NCBI RefSeq assembly: GCF_033025475.1
Contig: NZ_CP130322.1
Span: forward strand, 806,001-870,000
Length of the DNA: 64,000 bases
Source: Sphingomonas sp. C3-2
GTDB lineage: Bacteria > Pseudomonadota > Alphaproteobacteria > Sphingomonadales > Sphingomonadaceae
Direction of reading: 5' to 3'
Made by a program: the position numbers and the translations under genes. Shown piece by piece: positions 15,493 through 24,333 of this stretch (position 1 is its first letter; each line of letters starts with the position of its first letter). Below the pieces are notes generated by a model. The model did not search any database. It was not told where the DNA came from and saw nothing but the letters and a program-made list of their open reading frames with translations.

Positions 15493-17034
15493 TCACCACC
15501 GCTTGGCATCGGCCGAGAGGCGCGCGATCTGCGCGTCGATCGAGGCGACCGCCTGCCGCCGCGCGGTGGCATCCATCGCGCGATCGGCGTCAAGATCCGA
15601 GCGCACTTCCTTGAGCGCATCGAGCGTCTGGCGCCGGATCTGGGCCCGATCGGGCAGGCAATATTCGGTGCGATCGATGACCGCGCCCGTGCCATCGGTG
15701 GTGACCATCGCCCGCGCCGAACCCTTGCAATCCGCCGATGCACTGATCTTTACCGAGCGGGTGACGATCCGCGCCTGGGCATCCGCCAGCCGCGCCTGAG
15801 CATGGGCCACGCGCATCGCTTCAGCGACATGGCGCTCGGCATCGGCATGCGCGGCGCGGGCTTCGCGGATCGCGGCATGGGCTTCGCGCAGATCGGGGGC
15901 GACCGGGGGCACGGGGGGAACCGGGGGCACCGGCGGCTGCGCCGGATCAGCGTTTGCCACGGGGGGGAGCGGCGCAATCGGCGCGGGCACGGCGCCCGCA
16001 TGATCCGCGACTGCCGGCGGCGCAGGCACAGCGAGCGTGGCGATCGCAGCTATATTTGCGGGCGCCGGAATTGCGGTTTCGATGGCCTCTACCTGATCGG
16101 CGACGATATCCCGTGTGGTATCGGCGGCAAACCCGCCCGAGGCGGTAAGCCCCAGCCCGCTGCCGATAAGCGCGACGGCGAGCGCGCGCGAGCCAACGCC
16201 CGGTGCCGACACCTGGCGCATCATGCGCAGGCGCAGCTTCAGCTGATCGCGCGGGTTGAGCGCGCACACGGCCACCGGCGTTCGGCTGCACGCCGATTTG
16301 ACGAGCGCAAGGCCATAGCTGTGCTTGGCATCCCCGCCAGCGCCAGCGAGCACGATCGCATCGCACGCCAGTTCCTGATCGGCGCGGAAGGCGCGCCAGG
16401 CGCGGTGTGCGACCGGGTTGAACCAGTGGAGCGAGAGCATCGCGAGCGCGAGATAGTTGACCGAGAGATCGCCGCGACGGTGATGTGCGGTTTCGTGGAG
16501 CATCGCGAGGCGGAGTTCGGTTGCGTCGTAACGGGTGCGCCAGTCGAACGGCAGGACGATGCGCTGAAGGAGGACGCCGGTGGCCACCGGCCCGTCCACA
16601 GCCTTGCTGGCGCACACCTCAATCCCATGGCGATCAAGCTCGGGCAGCTGCAGCGCATTGTCCAGCGCGGTGCGGACGAAGCGGTGATAGGCAACGAGAT
16701 GCCAGGCAAAATAGGCGAGCGCCCCGGTGAGCCAGATAGCGAGCACCAGCGTGAGCCAATCCACCCCGCCCGTGCCCTGCACCGGCGTCTCGGCAAGCGC
16801 GATCATGTCGACGGGCATTTCGAGCACGGCGAGATCGAGCATCTGGGGCAGATGGCTTGACGGCACATCGGCCACGGTTTCGGGGATCGGCGGCAGCACC
16901 ATGCGCAGCGCCGGCAGAAGCCAGAGCATATAGGCAATGCGCGGACCAAAGATGCGCGCGACGGGCGCGCGGACAAGCAGGACGGCGGCCATGAGCAGCG
17001 TCGATGCGATGAGGGTTTCGGCGATCCAGTTCAT
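15493..17034 (-). CDS. M56 family metallopeptidase (BlaR1-like membrane protease)
   Basis: This protein of 513 residues has an N-terminal membrane part (hydrophobic segments near 5-22, 30-48, 92-112 and around 190-210) carrying the zinc site HETAH (180-184) and third ligand Glu221 in ELACD. In BlaR1/MecR1 systems this protease clears the partner repressor once a signal is sensed. After a fourth membrane segment near 270-288 comes a Pro/Ala-rich linker with repeated PPV units, then a charged helical region. There is no penicillin-binding sensor domain, so the inducer is probably not a beta-lactam. Its start overlaps the repressor stop by 4 nt. Confidence 0.92.
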   Translation of the reverse strand: MNWIAETLIASTLLMAAVLLVRAPVARIFGPRIAYMLWLLPALRMVLPPIPETVADVPSSHLPQMLDLAVLEMPVDMIALAETPVQGTGGVDWLTLVLAIWLTGALAYFAWHLVAYHRFVRTALDNALQLPELDRHGIEVCASKAVDGPVATGVLLQRIVLPFDWRTRYDATELRLAMLHETAHHRRGDLSVNYLALAMLSLHWFNPVAHRAWRAFRADQELACDAIVLAGAGGDAKHSYGLALVKSACSRTPVAVCALNPRDQLKLRLRMMRQVSAPGVGSRALAVALIGSGLGLTASGGFAADTTRDIVADQVEAIETAIPAPANIAAIATLAVPAPPAVADHAGAVPAPIAPLPPVANADPAQPPVPPVPPVPPVAPDLREAHAAIREARAAHADAERHVAEAMRVAHAQARLADAQARIVTRSVKISASADCKGSARAMVTTDGTGAVIDRTEYCLPDRAQIRRQTLDALKEVRSDLDADRAMDATARRQAVASIDAQIARLSADAKRW

Positions 17035-17399
17035 GGTTTCAGCGCCTTCAAAAGGGCTTCGATCTCGGCGACATCTTCGGCGCTGAGTTCATCGCGTTCG
17101 GCCAGATGCGCGACCAGCGGCGAAAGACGGCCGCCGAACAGGCGATCGACGAGCTTGCGCGATTCCCCGCTGACATAATCGTCGCGCGCGACCGCCGGGC
17201 GATAAAGATAGCGCCGGCCCTCTTCCTCATGCGCAAGCGCGCCCTTGGTGAGCAGCCGCGACAACATCGTCTTGACGGTGCGATCGGACCAGCCGCGTGC
17301 CGGATCGATCCGCTGGTGGACTTCGGCGGCGGTGAGCGGGGCCTCTTCCCAGAGCACCTCCATCACCACATGTTCGGCATCACTTATGCGTTCGTGCAC
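17031..17399 (-). CDS. BlaI/MecI/CopY family transcriptional repressor
   Basis: This dimeric winged-helix repressor has 122 residues. The N-terminal domain reads ISDAEHVVMEVLW, then the recognition helix region WSDRTVKTMLSRLLTKGAL and the wing EEEGRRYLYRP. The C-terminal helix is the dimer and proteolysis region. I chose GTG 17399: it has GGGGAGAG 6 nt upstream and starts at the usual family N-terminus, whereas the longer frame from 17456 would run through the operators. Two BlaI-type palindromes lie just upstream, so autoregulation of repressor and protease together is very likely. Confidence 0.92.
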   Translation of the reverse strand: MHERISDAEHVVMEVLWEEAPLTAAEVHQRIDPARGWSDRTVKTMLSRLLTKGALAHEEEGRRYLYRPAVARDDYVSGESRKLVDRLFGGRLSPLVAHLAERDELSAEDVAEIEALLKALKP

Positions 17400-17417
17400 C
17401 GGCTCTCTCCCCGTCCG

Positions 17418-17431
17418 ACTACAACTGTAAT
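17418..17431. promoter_or_regulatory. BlaI-type operator, proximal
   Basis: ACTACAACTGTAAT is a dyad with TACA and TGTA half-sites, the pattern bound by BlaI/MecI repressors. It lies 18 bp upstream of the repressor start. Its centre is 22 bp, about two helical turns, from the second site. Confidence 0.72.
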
Positions 17432-17438
17432 TAACAGT

Positions 17439-17454
17439 GACTACATCTGTAGTC
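17439..17454. promoter_or_regulatory. BlaI-type operator, distal
   Basis: GACTACATCTGTAGTC is a near-perfect 16-bp palindrome with the same TACA/TGTA half-sites. With the proximal site it forms a phased pair suited to two repressor dimers side by side. Confidence 0.78.
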
Positions 17455-17528
17455 AATTGACTGAACGCGAAATGAACATGGGGTGCCGCCGGCGACGGCG
17501 GCGGTTTTTACCACACGGCCAGACAAAC

Positions 17529-17564
17529 AAAAAGGCCGCGCCACCGGGGTGGCACGGCCTTTTC
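17529..17564 (-). terminator. Rho-independent terminator of the DUF1476-bolA-grxD operon
   Basis: On the minus strand AAAAGGCCGTGCCACC pairs with its complement with one mismatch around a short loop, followed by a T-rich tail. It is 30 bp past the grxD stop. Confidence 0.85.
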
Positions 17565-17593
17565 AAGCTATCGGCCCCTTAAAGGGCGAAGGA

Positions 17594-17926
17594 TCAACCG
17601 GCCTTGGCGACGCCGGCTTCGTCGACGAGCTGCTGCAGCTCGCCCGCTTCGAACATTTCCATCATGATGTCCGAACCGCCGACAAATTCGCCCTTCACAT
17701 AAAGCTGGGGTATGGTCGGCCAGTCGGAAAATTCCTTGATGCCCTGCCGAACGCCCTGATCCTGAAGCACGTCGACGCTTTCATACGCCACGCCGAGATG
17801 ATCGAGAATCGCCACCGCGCGGCTGGAAAAGCCGCATTGCGGGAAAAGCGGCGTGCCCTTCATGAACAGCACCACATCGTTCGAAGAGACGATCTGGCCA
17901 ATACGGGCCTGGGTATCGTCGGTCAT
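17594..17926 (-). CDS. grxD: Monothiol glutaredoxin (Grx4 type)
   Basis: This cytoplasmic protein of 110 residues binds a glutathione-ligated [2Fe-2S] cluster and passes it to target proteins, usually together with a BolA partner. The monothiol active site CGFS is at residues 31-34; [13 protein letters not shown] and GGSDI supply the glutathione-binding residues. It ends the three-gene operon DUF1476-bolA-grxD, and the gene just upstream encodes a BolA protein, the known physical partner. Confidence 0.97.
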   Translation of the reverse strand: MTDDTQARIGQIVSSNDVVLFMKGTPLFPQCGFSSRAVAILDHLGVAYESVDVLQDQGVRQGIKEFSDWPTIPQLYVKGEFVGGSDIMMEMFEAGELQQLVDEAGVAKAG

Positions 17927-17938
17927 GTCATTTGCTCC

Positions 17939-18172
17939 TTAGTCGGGCGTGGCCGTGGTCAGCTGGAGAGCGTGGAGAACCCCGCCCATCCGACCGCCCA
18001 GCGCGGCGTAAACCGCCTGGTGCTGCTTCACACGGGGCATGCCCCGAAAAACTTCGCTCACCACGCGAGCGGCATAATGATCGCCATCCCCAGCCAGATC
18101 GGTGATTTCCACCTTGGCATCGGGAATAGCGGCAACGATCATCGCCTCGATGTCTTCTGCCGCCATAGGCAT
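17939..18172 (-). CDS. bolA: BolA family protein
   Basis: This BolA/IbaG-type protein has 77 residues. The class II KH-like fold is indicated by AKVEITDLAGDGDHYAARVVSEVF and the conserved His in VKQHQAVYAAL, which helps bind the shared Fe-S cluster with glutaredoxin. The gap to grxD is 12 bp and to the upstream DUF1476 gene only 2 bp, so they form one operon. Whether it is BolA proper or IbaG cannot be decided from the sequence alone; the symbol is used loosely. Confidence 0.93.
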   Translation of the reverse strand: MPMAAEDIEAMIVAAIPDAKVEITDLAGDGDHYAARVVSEVFRGMPRVKQHQAVYAALGGRMGGVLHALQLTTATPD

Positions 18173-18174
18173 GA

Positions 18175-18498
18175 TCAGAGCGCTTCCATGAACTGGCGGC
18201 GGGCTTCGACGGTCATTTCGTCGAGCGCGGCGCGGACAACGGCTTCGTCGACTTCGACGCCGGCCGAGGTGAGATCACCCAGCACCTTGCGGATCACGTC
18301 TTCGTCGCCGGCTTCCTCGAAATCGGCCTGGACGACAGCCTTGGCATAGGCGTCGGTTTCCTCGGCGGTCAGCTTCATCTTTTCGGCGGCCCACTGACCC
18401 AGCAGACGGTTGCGCCGCGCGGTGATCTTGAACTGGACTTCCTGATCGTGCGCGAATTTTGTTTCGAATGCGCGCTCGCGCTCGTCAAAAGTGGTCAT
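18175..18498 (-). CDS. DUF1476 protein (alphaproteobacterial F1-ATPase inhibitor zeta type)
   Basis: This helical protein of 107 residues begins MTTFDERERAFETKFAHD. DUF1476 members in Paracoccus are the zeta subunit, which blocks ATP hydrolysis by F1-ATPase through its N-terminal segment; the corresponding FDERERAFE stretch is present here. The remainder forms a four-helix bundle (RRNRLLGQWAAEKM, then DVIRKVLGDLTSAG). That it inhibits ATPase in this organism is inference from the family; many free-living relatives have weak inhibitory activity. It is first in the operon with bolA and grxD. Confidence 0.92.
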   Translation of the reverse strand: MTTFDERERAFETKFAHDQEVQFKITARRNRLLGQWAAEKMKLTAEETDAYAKAVVQADFEEAGDEDVIRKVLGDLTSAGVEVDEAVVRAALDEMTVEARRQFMEAL

Positions 18499-18573
18499 TG
18501 TGGTCCCTTGATTAGTCAGCGTTTCGAGCCCGAGATAAGGCCGCGCGCGCCGAACCGCAACGGGGACGGCCGA

Positions 18574-19575
18574 TCAATCTCCGATATCGACCACAAGCTT
18601 TCCAATGACCTTGCGCGCGGCCATCTGGGCGATCGCGTCTCCCGCCCGCTCGAGCGGGAAGCGGCCGGTGACGCGCGGCGCGATCTTGCCATCTTCCCAG
18701 AGCGCGAAAAGCCGCGCGACATTGGCGCGGTTGGCCTCGGGATCGCGCGCGGCAAATGCGCCCCAGAAGACGCCGCGCACGTCGCAGCTCTTGAGCAGGG
18801 TAAGGTTGAGCGGGAGCTTGGGAATACCGGCCGGGAAGCCAATGACGAGATAGCGCCCCTCCCACGCGATGGCGCGCAGCGCGGGCTCACAATAATCGCC
18901 GCCGACGGGATCGTAGATAACATTGGCGCCGTCTGGCCCGACCGCCTGCTTAAACGCATCGGCAAGCGCCTTGGACTGATCGCGGTCGAACGGCGCGCGG
19001 CCATAGATCACAACGTCATCGGCGCCCGCGCGGCGAACGGCCTCAGCCTTTTCTTCCGACGAGACGGCGGCAACCACGCGCGCGCCGAGCGCCTTGCCCA
19101 GCTCGACAGCAGCCAGCCCTACCCCGCCCGCAGCGCCAAGCACGAGCAGCGTTTCGCCCGCCTTGAGGCCACCGCGGTCGACGAGCGCATGGATCGTCGT
19201 GGCATAGGTGAGCAGAAGCGCTGCACCCTCGGCGAAATCGCGATTTTCGGGAAGCTTGAAGGCCTTTTCGGCGGGGATCAGCACTTTCTGCCGCATCCCG
19301 CCCGAACCGGGAACCGCGACCACGCGGTCCCCCACCTGCCAGCCGGTGACGCCGGGGCCGATGGCTTCCACCACCCCGGCGATTTCACCACCGGGCGAAA
19401 AGGGCCGCGGCGGTTTTACCTGATATTTGTCCTCGATGATGAGGACGTCGGGGTAATTGACCGCACAGGCCCTTACCGAGACGAGGAGCTGCCCTGCCCC
19501 GGCCTCCGGATCCGCGATGTCTTCGACAACCAGCGTTTCCGGCCCACCAACGGCCTTGGACAGCAATGCCTTCAT
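18574..19575 (-). CDS. NADPH:quinone oxidoreductase, zinc-independent medium-chain type
   Basis: This enzyme of 333 residues should reduce quinones or enones with NADPH in the cytoplasm. The cofactor loop [19 protein letters not shown] is clear, and structural-zinc Cys are absent, as in QOR (zeta-crystallin-like) proteins. [12 protein letters not shown] and YDPVGGDY are family landmarks. I chose ATG 19575: it overlaps the leuD stop (ATGA) and has GGGG about 8 nt upstream; eight extra residues are possible. It is thus translationally coupled to leuD as the last gene of the leu cluster, an unusual place for this enzyme. Confidence 0.92.
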   Translation of the reverse strand: MKALLSKAVGGPETLVVEDIADPEAGAGQLLVSVRACAVNYPDVLIIEDKYQVKPPRPFSPGGEIAGVVEAIGPGVTGWQVGDRVVAVPGSGGMRQKVLIPAEKAFKLPENRDFAEGAALLLTYATTIHALVDRGGLKAGETLLVLGAAGGVGLAAVELGKALGARVVAAVSSEEKAEAVRRAGADDVVIYGRAPFDRDQSKALADAFKQAVGPDGANVIYDPVGGDYCEPALRAIAWEGRYLVIGFPAGIPKLPLNLTLLKSCDVRGVFWGAFAARDPEANRANVARLFALWEDGKIAPRVTGRFPLERAGDAIAQMAARKVIGKLVVDIGD

Positions 19576-20168
19576 CCAGTTACCCCTTTTGAGATCCATG
19601 GCCGTTCATCGCCGACCTTCTGCTCAAACTGCGCAATCTGCGCGTCCATGGCAAGGGTCAGGCCGATTTCGTCCAGACCTTCCATCAGGCAGCGCTTGCG
19701 GAAGGGATCGATCTCGAAGCTGAAACGATCCTGGAAGGGGGTCGTCACCGACTGGTTTTCCAGATCGATATGGATCGGATGCGTCCTGGCGACTTCGAGC
19801 AGGCGGTCCACCGCGTCCTGCGGCAGGACGACCGTGAGGATGCCGTTCTTGAACGCATTGCCCGAATAAATGTCGGAAAAGCTGGGGGCGATCACCGCCT
19901 TCAGCCCCATGTCGAGCATCGCCCAGGCAGCGTGTTCGCGGCTGGAGCCGCAGCCGAAATTATCGCCCGCGATGACGATCGGCGCGCCCTGATATTCAGG
20001 ATCGTCGAACACATTGTCGGGGTCCTTGCGCAGACGCTCAAACGCGCCCGCGCCGAGGCCTGAGCGGCTGATCGTCTTCAGCCATTCGGCCGCGATGATC
20101 ATGTCGGTATCGACATTCTTCAGACCGAGCGGATAGGCCCGCCCCTCGATTACAGTAACCTTTTCCAT
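19572..20168 (-). CDS. leuD: 3-isopropylmalate dehydratase small subunit
   Basis: This protein of 198 residues is the swivelling domain of isopropylmalate isomerase, which moves the hydroxyl group in leucine synthesis. Landmarks are the N-terminal [23 protein letters not shown], the substrate-contacting [18 protein letters not shown], and [16 protein letters not shown]. It pairs with leuC, which lies upstream but is separated by a metallo-hydrolase gene. The 6-bp gap to that gene and the 4-nt overlap with the oxidoreductase gene argue for one transcript. Confidence 0.96.
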   Translation of the reverse strand: MEKVTVIEGRAYPLGLKNVDTDMIIAAEWLKTISRSGLGAGAFERLRKDPDNVFDDPEYQGAPIVIAGDNFGCGSSREHAAWAMLDMGLKAVIAPSFSDIYSGNAFKNGILTVVLPQDAVDRLLEVARTHPIHIDLENQSVTTPFQDRFSFEIDPFRKRCLMEGLDEIGLTLAMDAQIAQFEQKVGDERPWISKGVTG

Positions 20169-20174
20169 AAGTCC

Positions 20175-21011
20175 TCAGTCTAGCGCCGCCGGAAAGACGG
20201 GCAGTTCTGCCAGATCGCGCGAATCATGCTGGATGACGACGCGCGCGTTCAGATTTTTCGCAATTTCCTCAAACCGGTCGTGCGAGGCGAGCGTCTCGGC
20301 ACGGCTGGTATTGGGGATGGGAACACCGCGCACCGCGCGGTTTTCCCGGAAATGATATTGATCGCCGCTGATGAGCACCGCGCCCGTCTTGGGCAGGCGC
20401 ACGAGCAGCGCGCTGTGCCCCGGCGTGTGCCCCGGCATGGCGAGCATCGTGACGCTGCCATCACCGAAAACGTCGAGATCGCCCTTCACCGGACGGACGC
20501 GCCCCTTGCCCGAAAGCCAGTGGGTGAGCATCTGCGCCTGTGGGTTATCGGGCTTCATCGCCTGAACCGCGTTCCAGTCGCCCGCGCCGATCAGCAGTTC
20601 GGCATCGGGAAACTCGGCCGCGCCGCCCGTATGATCGGGATGATAATGGCTGATGCCGACATGGGTGACAGAAGTCGGCTGGATGCCCGCCTGCGACAGG
20701 CGATCGGTGATGCTTTGCGACACGACCACGCCCGCCGGGCCATCCTTCGCGCCGACCAGCGCCTTGGTAAAGCCGCTGTCCCAAAGCAGCACGCCCTTGG
20801 GGTGGCGGATCAGGAAACAGCCAGCGACGAATTCGCGCTTTTCGCCCTTGAAACGCATCGTGTCGGAGAAGATCCCGAGATCATTTTGCTGGAAGCGTCC
20901 ACATTCGAACGCCTGCAGCGTAATCCCGGGATTTTCCTGCGCCATGGCGTTCCACGCCGCGACCCCGCTCAGGATCGCGCCGCCGAACAGCAGGACCATT
21001 ACCCTTTTCAT
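20175..21011 (-). CDS. Secreted MBL-fold hydrolase (AHL-lactonase-like), embedded between leuC and leuD
   Basis: This metallo-beta-lactamase-fold protein has 278 residues, with an N-terminal signal peptide (MKRVMVLLFGGAILSGVAAWNAMA), so it works in the periplasm or beyond. The zinc motif is SHYHPDHTGG, with further ligands in MPGHTPGHS, SGDQYHF and VIQHDS. The arrangement resembles the N-acyl-homoserine-lactonase-like group, but most members have no proven substrate. It sits within the leu cluster with gaps of 19 bp to leuC and 6 bp to leuD. Why a secreted hydrolase is co-transcribed with a cytoplasmic leucine enzyme is unclear. Confidence 0.9.
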   Translation of the reverse strand: MKRVMVLLFGGAILSGVAAWNAMAQENPGITLQAFECGRFQQNDLGIFSDTMRFKGEKREFVAGCFLIRHPKGVLLWDSGFTKALVGAKDGPAGVVVSQSITDRLSQAGIQPTSVTHVGISHYHPDHTGGAAEFPDAELLIGAGDWNAVQAMKPDNPQAQMLTHWLSGKGRVRPVKGDLDVFGDGSVTMLAMPGHTPGHSALLVRLPKTGAVLISGDQYHFRENRAVRGVPIPNTSRAETLASHDRFEEIAKNLNARVVIQHDSRDLAELPVFPAALD

Positions 21012-21030
21012 GGCGCCCCTTCCCCCTTGT

Positions 21031-22473
21031 TCAGTCCATCAGTTCGCGCACGTCCGTCAGACGCCCGGTCACCGCCGCCGCCGCCGCCATGGCCGGCGAG
21101 ACGAGATGGGTGCGCGCACCCGGCCCCTGCCGCCCCATGAAATTGCGGTTCGACGTCGAGGCGCAGCGTTCGCCCGAAGGCACCTTGTCCGGGTTCATGC
21201 CGAGGCACATCGAGCAGCCGGGTTCGCGCCATTCGAAGCCCGCTTCGATAAAGACGCGGTCGAGCCCTTCCTGTTCGGCCTGATATTTGACGAGGCCCGA
21301 GCCGGGCACGACAAGCGCCTGCTTGACGCCCGCCGCGACATGGCGGCCACGCACGATATCGGCGGCGGCGCGCAGATCCTCGATCCGGCTGTTGGTGCAA
21401 CTGCCGATGAAGATGTTTTCCACCGCCACGTCCTGCATCCGCTGACCGGGCACGAGGCCCATATAGTCGAGCGACTTGCGTGCGGCATCGCGCTTGGACG
21501 CATCTTCGAAGCTGTCGGGATCGGGCACGACACCGGTGATCGGCACGACGTCTTCGGGGCTGGTGCCCCAGGTGACGCTGGGGACGATGTCGGCGGCGTC
21601 GATGATGACGGTGCGATCATAGGTTGCGCCGGGATCGGTAGCGAGCGACCGCCACCAGGCAACCGCCTTGTCCCAATCCGCGCCCTTCGGCGCCATCGGA
21701 CGCCCCTTCAGATAGGCGAAGGTCTTGTCATCGGGCGCGATCAGGCCAGCGCGCGCGCCACCCTCGATCGACATGTTGGAGACGGTGAGACGCCCCTCGA
21801 CCGACATGTCGCGGAAGACCGAGCCGGTATATTCGATGACATAGCCGGTGCCGCCCGCGGCGCCGATCTTGCCGATGCTCGCGAGGATCACGTCCTTGGG
21901 CGTGACGCCCGCGCCGAGCGTGCCGTCGACGCGGATTTCCATCGTCTTCGACTGTTTGAGCAGCAGCGTCTGCGTGGCGAGCACATGCTCCACCTCGCTG
22001 GTGCCGATACCGAAGGCGAGCGCACCGAGCGCACCGTGCGCGGCGGTGTGGCTGTCACCGCAGACAAGCGTGCAGCCCGGCAGCGTGAAACCCTGTTCGG
22101 GGCCGACGACATGGACGATGCCCTGTTCGCGGTCGGTGGCGCCGATATAGCGGATGCCGAACGCAGGCGCGTTGGCCTCAAGCGCGGCAAGCTGCCCGGC
22201 GGACATCGGGTCCGCGATCGGCAGGCGGTTGCCCGCCGCATCGAGACGCGCCGTGGTCGGCAGGTTGTGATCGGGGACCGCGAGCGTCAGTTCGGGCCGG
22301 CGCACCTTGCGGCCGGCGGCGCGAAGCCCCTCAAAGGCCTGCGGGCTCGTGACCTCGTGAACAAGGTGACGATCGATATAAATCAGGCAGGTGCCATCAT
22401 CGCGACGTTCGACGACGTGCGAATCCCAGATCTTTTCGTACAGTGTGCGTGGCATAGTCATGCCACCGCCCAT
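21031..22473 (-). CDS. leuC: 3-isopropylmalate dehydratase large subunit
   Basis: This aconitase-family subunit has 480 residues and holds the catalytic [4Fe-4S] cluster. Ligands are in the [10 protein letters not shown] segment and in the paired C-x-x-C of [10 protein letters not shown]. The N-terminus [15 protein letters not shown] and [32 protein letters not shown] are typical. The first residues (MGGGMT) may not be used: [12 protein letters not shown] begins at an internal ATG six codons down. It is first in the leuC-MBL-leuD-oxidoreductase cluster; leuA and leuB are not in the window. Confidence 0.96.
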   Translation of the reverse strand: MGGGMTMPRTLYEKIWDSHVVERRDDGTCLIYIDRHLVHEVTSPQAFEGLRAAGRKVRRPELTLAVPDHNLPTTARLDAAGNRLPIADPMSAGQLAALEANAPAFGIRYIGATDREQGIVHVVGPEQGFTLPGCTLVCGDSHTAAHGALGALAFGIGTSEVEHVLATQTLLLKQSKTMEIRVDGTLGAGVTPKDVILASIGKIGAAGGTGYVIEYTGSVFRDMSVEGRLTVSNMSIEGGARAGLIAPDDKTFAYLKGRPMAPKGADWDKAVAWWRSLATDPGATYDRTVIIDAADIVPSVTWGTSPEDVVPITGVVPDPDSFEDASKRDAARKSLDYMGLVPGQRMQDVAVENIFIGSCTNSRIEDLRAAADIVRGRHVAAGVKQALVVPGSGLVKYQAEQEGLDRVFIEAGFEWREPGCSMCLGMNPDKVPSGERCASTSNRNFMGRQGPGARTHLVSPAMAAAAAVTGRLTDVRELMD

Positions 22474-22539
22474 AGACCCATTCCGCGTTGCAGCGAAAGC
22501 CAGAAATGCGCAATTTTCGTGCGTATCATCCGCTGACGA

Positions 22540-23832
22540 CTAGCGCGCAACGACCGGTGCGCCGCCACCGCCGGCAGGCGCCTTGCCCAGATCCATCCAG
22601 TCGGTGAAGGGCTGGCCGTAAAGCATGTCCATCACCTCGAGCTGCATGCCGACCGGGCGGTTGCTCTGCGAGTTCCAGAGCATCGCGATCCCCGATTTCT
22701 GGGCACCGTCGAACAGGATGAGCGAGCGATAGCCGTTCACTGCGCCGCGGTGCCCGGTGATCTTGTGGCCAAGATATTCATAGTCGCGCCAGCCAAGCGC
22801 ATAATGCGCGTTCTTGAGCTGGGCATCGACGCGGCCGCCGCCATGGCGCGTGCTGACGACCATCGGCTGGTGGACGCGGTCGAGCACCTCGTTCGACAGC
22901 ACGCCGGGAGCTGCGCCCATCTGCGCGCGCATCCATTTGGCGAGGTCGAAGATCGAGGAATTGACGCCGCCCGCTGCGGGCACGCGGTAATAATTGTCGT
23001 TCACTTCAAGCATGTGCTGATTGACATGCGGGCGCGCCCAGCTGGCCGCGTGCTGCAGCCCGGCGCGGCCGATGCTGGCATTCGCCATGCCGAGCGGCGC
23101 GAACAGGCGTTCCTGCACGACCTGCGCATAGGGCTTGCCCGTCACCTTCTGCACGATTTCGGCGGAGGTGTCGTAGGCGACATTCTGATAGCTGTAGCAG
23201 GTGGGGATCGCGCAGGTTGCACCGACGGTGGCGAGCATGCCGCGCAGCACGCCCGCATCCATGCCCTGTTCGAGCTTGTCGTCATAGGCATTGCGGGGAA
23301 GCCCGGTGCGCTGGGCGAGAATATCCTCGACCGTGACGCGGCTTTCGGCGCCGCCGGGCAGGCGCAGCGTGGTGTTGAACTGGGCGACCGGGGCCCGGAG
23401 CGAAAGCATGCCCTTGTCGGCAAGGCTGGCGACGAGCGTGGAGGCGACACCCTTGGACAGCGAGGCCCAGCGGAAGACCGTCGTGGGGGTAACGGGTTCG
23501 GTGCCGCCGGAAGTGGTGACGCCGTACCCCTTCACGAAGCGGATATGGCCGTTCTCGATGATCGCCACGGCAAGACCGACCATGTCGCGGCCGTGGACGA
23601 GTTGCTGAAGGCGCTGGTCGACGCGTTCATAATCGACGCGTTGAGGGCCGCTAAAGGCGATCGGATCGGCGACCACCGCGCTGTAGGTGGAGGTGAGCTT
23701 GAAGGCGTCGCCCTTGTCATCGGCCGCCTTGCCCGGCCCCGCCTGCGCGAATCCGTAAAGTGCGGCCGCTGCCATGCTGATGGCGGCTATCGGATAGCCC
23801 AGCGCCCAACGACGCGATCCCGCTGATTTCAT
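22540..23832 (-). CDS. Serine hydrolase, class C beta-lactamase/D-aminopeptidase-like
   Basis: This exported protein of 430 residues has the penicillin-recognising fold; the N-terminal hydrophobic stretch (about 10-32) is a signal peptide or anchor. The nucleophile motif S-L-S-K is at 124-127 and the YxN motif at Tyr215-Asn217. The third motif reads HRG in TGHRGAVNGY rather than KTG. That set is usual for esterase-like or peptidase-like members of COG1680. It could act on peptidoglycan peptides or esters. It is a single gene on the minus strand, followed after 66 bp by leuC. Confidence 0.92.
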   Translation of the reverse strand: MKSAGSRRWALGYPIAAISMAAAALYGFAQAGPGKAADDKGDAFKLTSTYSAVVADPIAFSGPQRVDYERVDQRLQQLVHGRDMVGLAVAIIENGHIRFVKGYGVTTSGGTEPVTPTTVFRWASLSKGVASTLVASLADKGMLSLRAPVAQFNTTLRLPGGAESRVTVEDILAQRTGLPRNAYDDKLEQGMDAGVLRGMLATVGATCAIPTCYSYQNVAYDTSAEIVQKVTGKPYAQVVQERLFAPLGMANASIGRAGLQHAASWARPHVNQHMLEVNDNYYRVPAAGGVNSSIFDLAKWMRAQMGAAPGVLSNEVLDRVHQPMVVSTRHGGGRVDAQLKNAHYALGWRDYEYLGHKITGHRGAVNGYRSLILFDGAQKSGIAMLWNSQSNRPVGMQLEVMDMLYGQPFTDWMDLGKAPAGGGGAPVVAR

Positions 23833-23967
23833 CTCGTTTCCGACCCCCGCAAAGCCTGACTGGCCCGCTCATTCATTATGGTAACAAATGTAAGCGTGTC
23901 ATAGGGGTTTCGCCAAGACTCCGCAGATTCACCCGGTCCCGTGTCACGGTTCATTCATCGTAAAAAT

Positions 23968-24297
23968 TCAGCGCTTTTTCGCGACACCCAGCCGTTTCCG
24001 CACGATCGGCGGGACGGCAAGATCGCTGACGACCGAGGCGGTATCGGCAAAACCGCACAGTTCGCGCTGCACCAGATATTCCCACACGCGCGCGGCTGCG
24101 GCATCGCACAGCGCATCATGTTCCGTGCCATCAACGTCCCCGGCAAAGGCGGCGAGATCGGCCAGCGCCTTTTCCGCCACCCGCGAAGCGCGGGTGAGCG
24201 AGGCGACCTTTTCGTTGAGCAGTTCAGCCTCGAACGCCGCATGGGCGGCGTCTCCGGCCTGCAGATTCGTGGCACCGTGGGGAAGACGAATGGCCAT
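23968..24297 (-). CDS. Conserved hypothetical protein (possibly DUF6665)
   Basis: This protein of 109 residues is mostly helical and acidic in the middle, with no membrane segment. FEAELLNEKVASLTRASRVAEKALADLA is a likely coiled helix and the C-terminus is basic (RKRLGVAKKR). From memory it resembles the DUF6665 type of small alphaproteobacterial proteins; I could not confirm that. A larger overlapping frame exists, but this start (ATGGCCATTCG) gives the more natural protein. It lies alone between a GST gene and the serine hydrolase gene, all minus strand. Confidence 0.7.
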   Translation of the reverse strand: MAIRLPHGATNLQAGDAAHAAFEAELLNEKVASLTRASRVAEKALADLAAFAGDVDGTEHDALCDAAAARVWEYLVQRELCGFADTASVVSDLAVPPIVRKRLGVAKKR

Positions 24298-24333
24298 GGT
24301 ATGGATGCTAGCGCCTGACGCGCGCCGCGCCAG

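Noticed and set aside
15905-15950. Repeated GGCACCGG-like units that could look like a small CRISPR or tandem repeat
   Set aside because: They encode the Pro-Pro-Val linker of the M56 protease, are too short and have no spacers.
20653-22536. 627-codon plus-strand frame opposite leuC and the metallo-hydrolase
   Set aside because: Antisense of two recognisable enzymes; composition Arg/His-rich with no motif.
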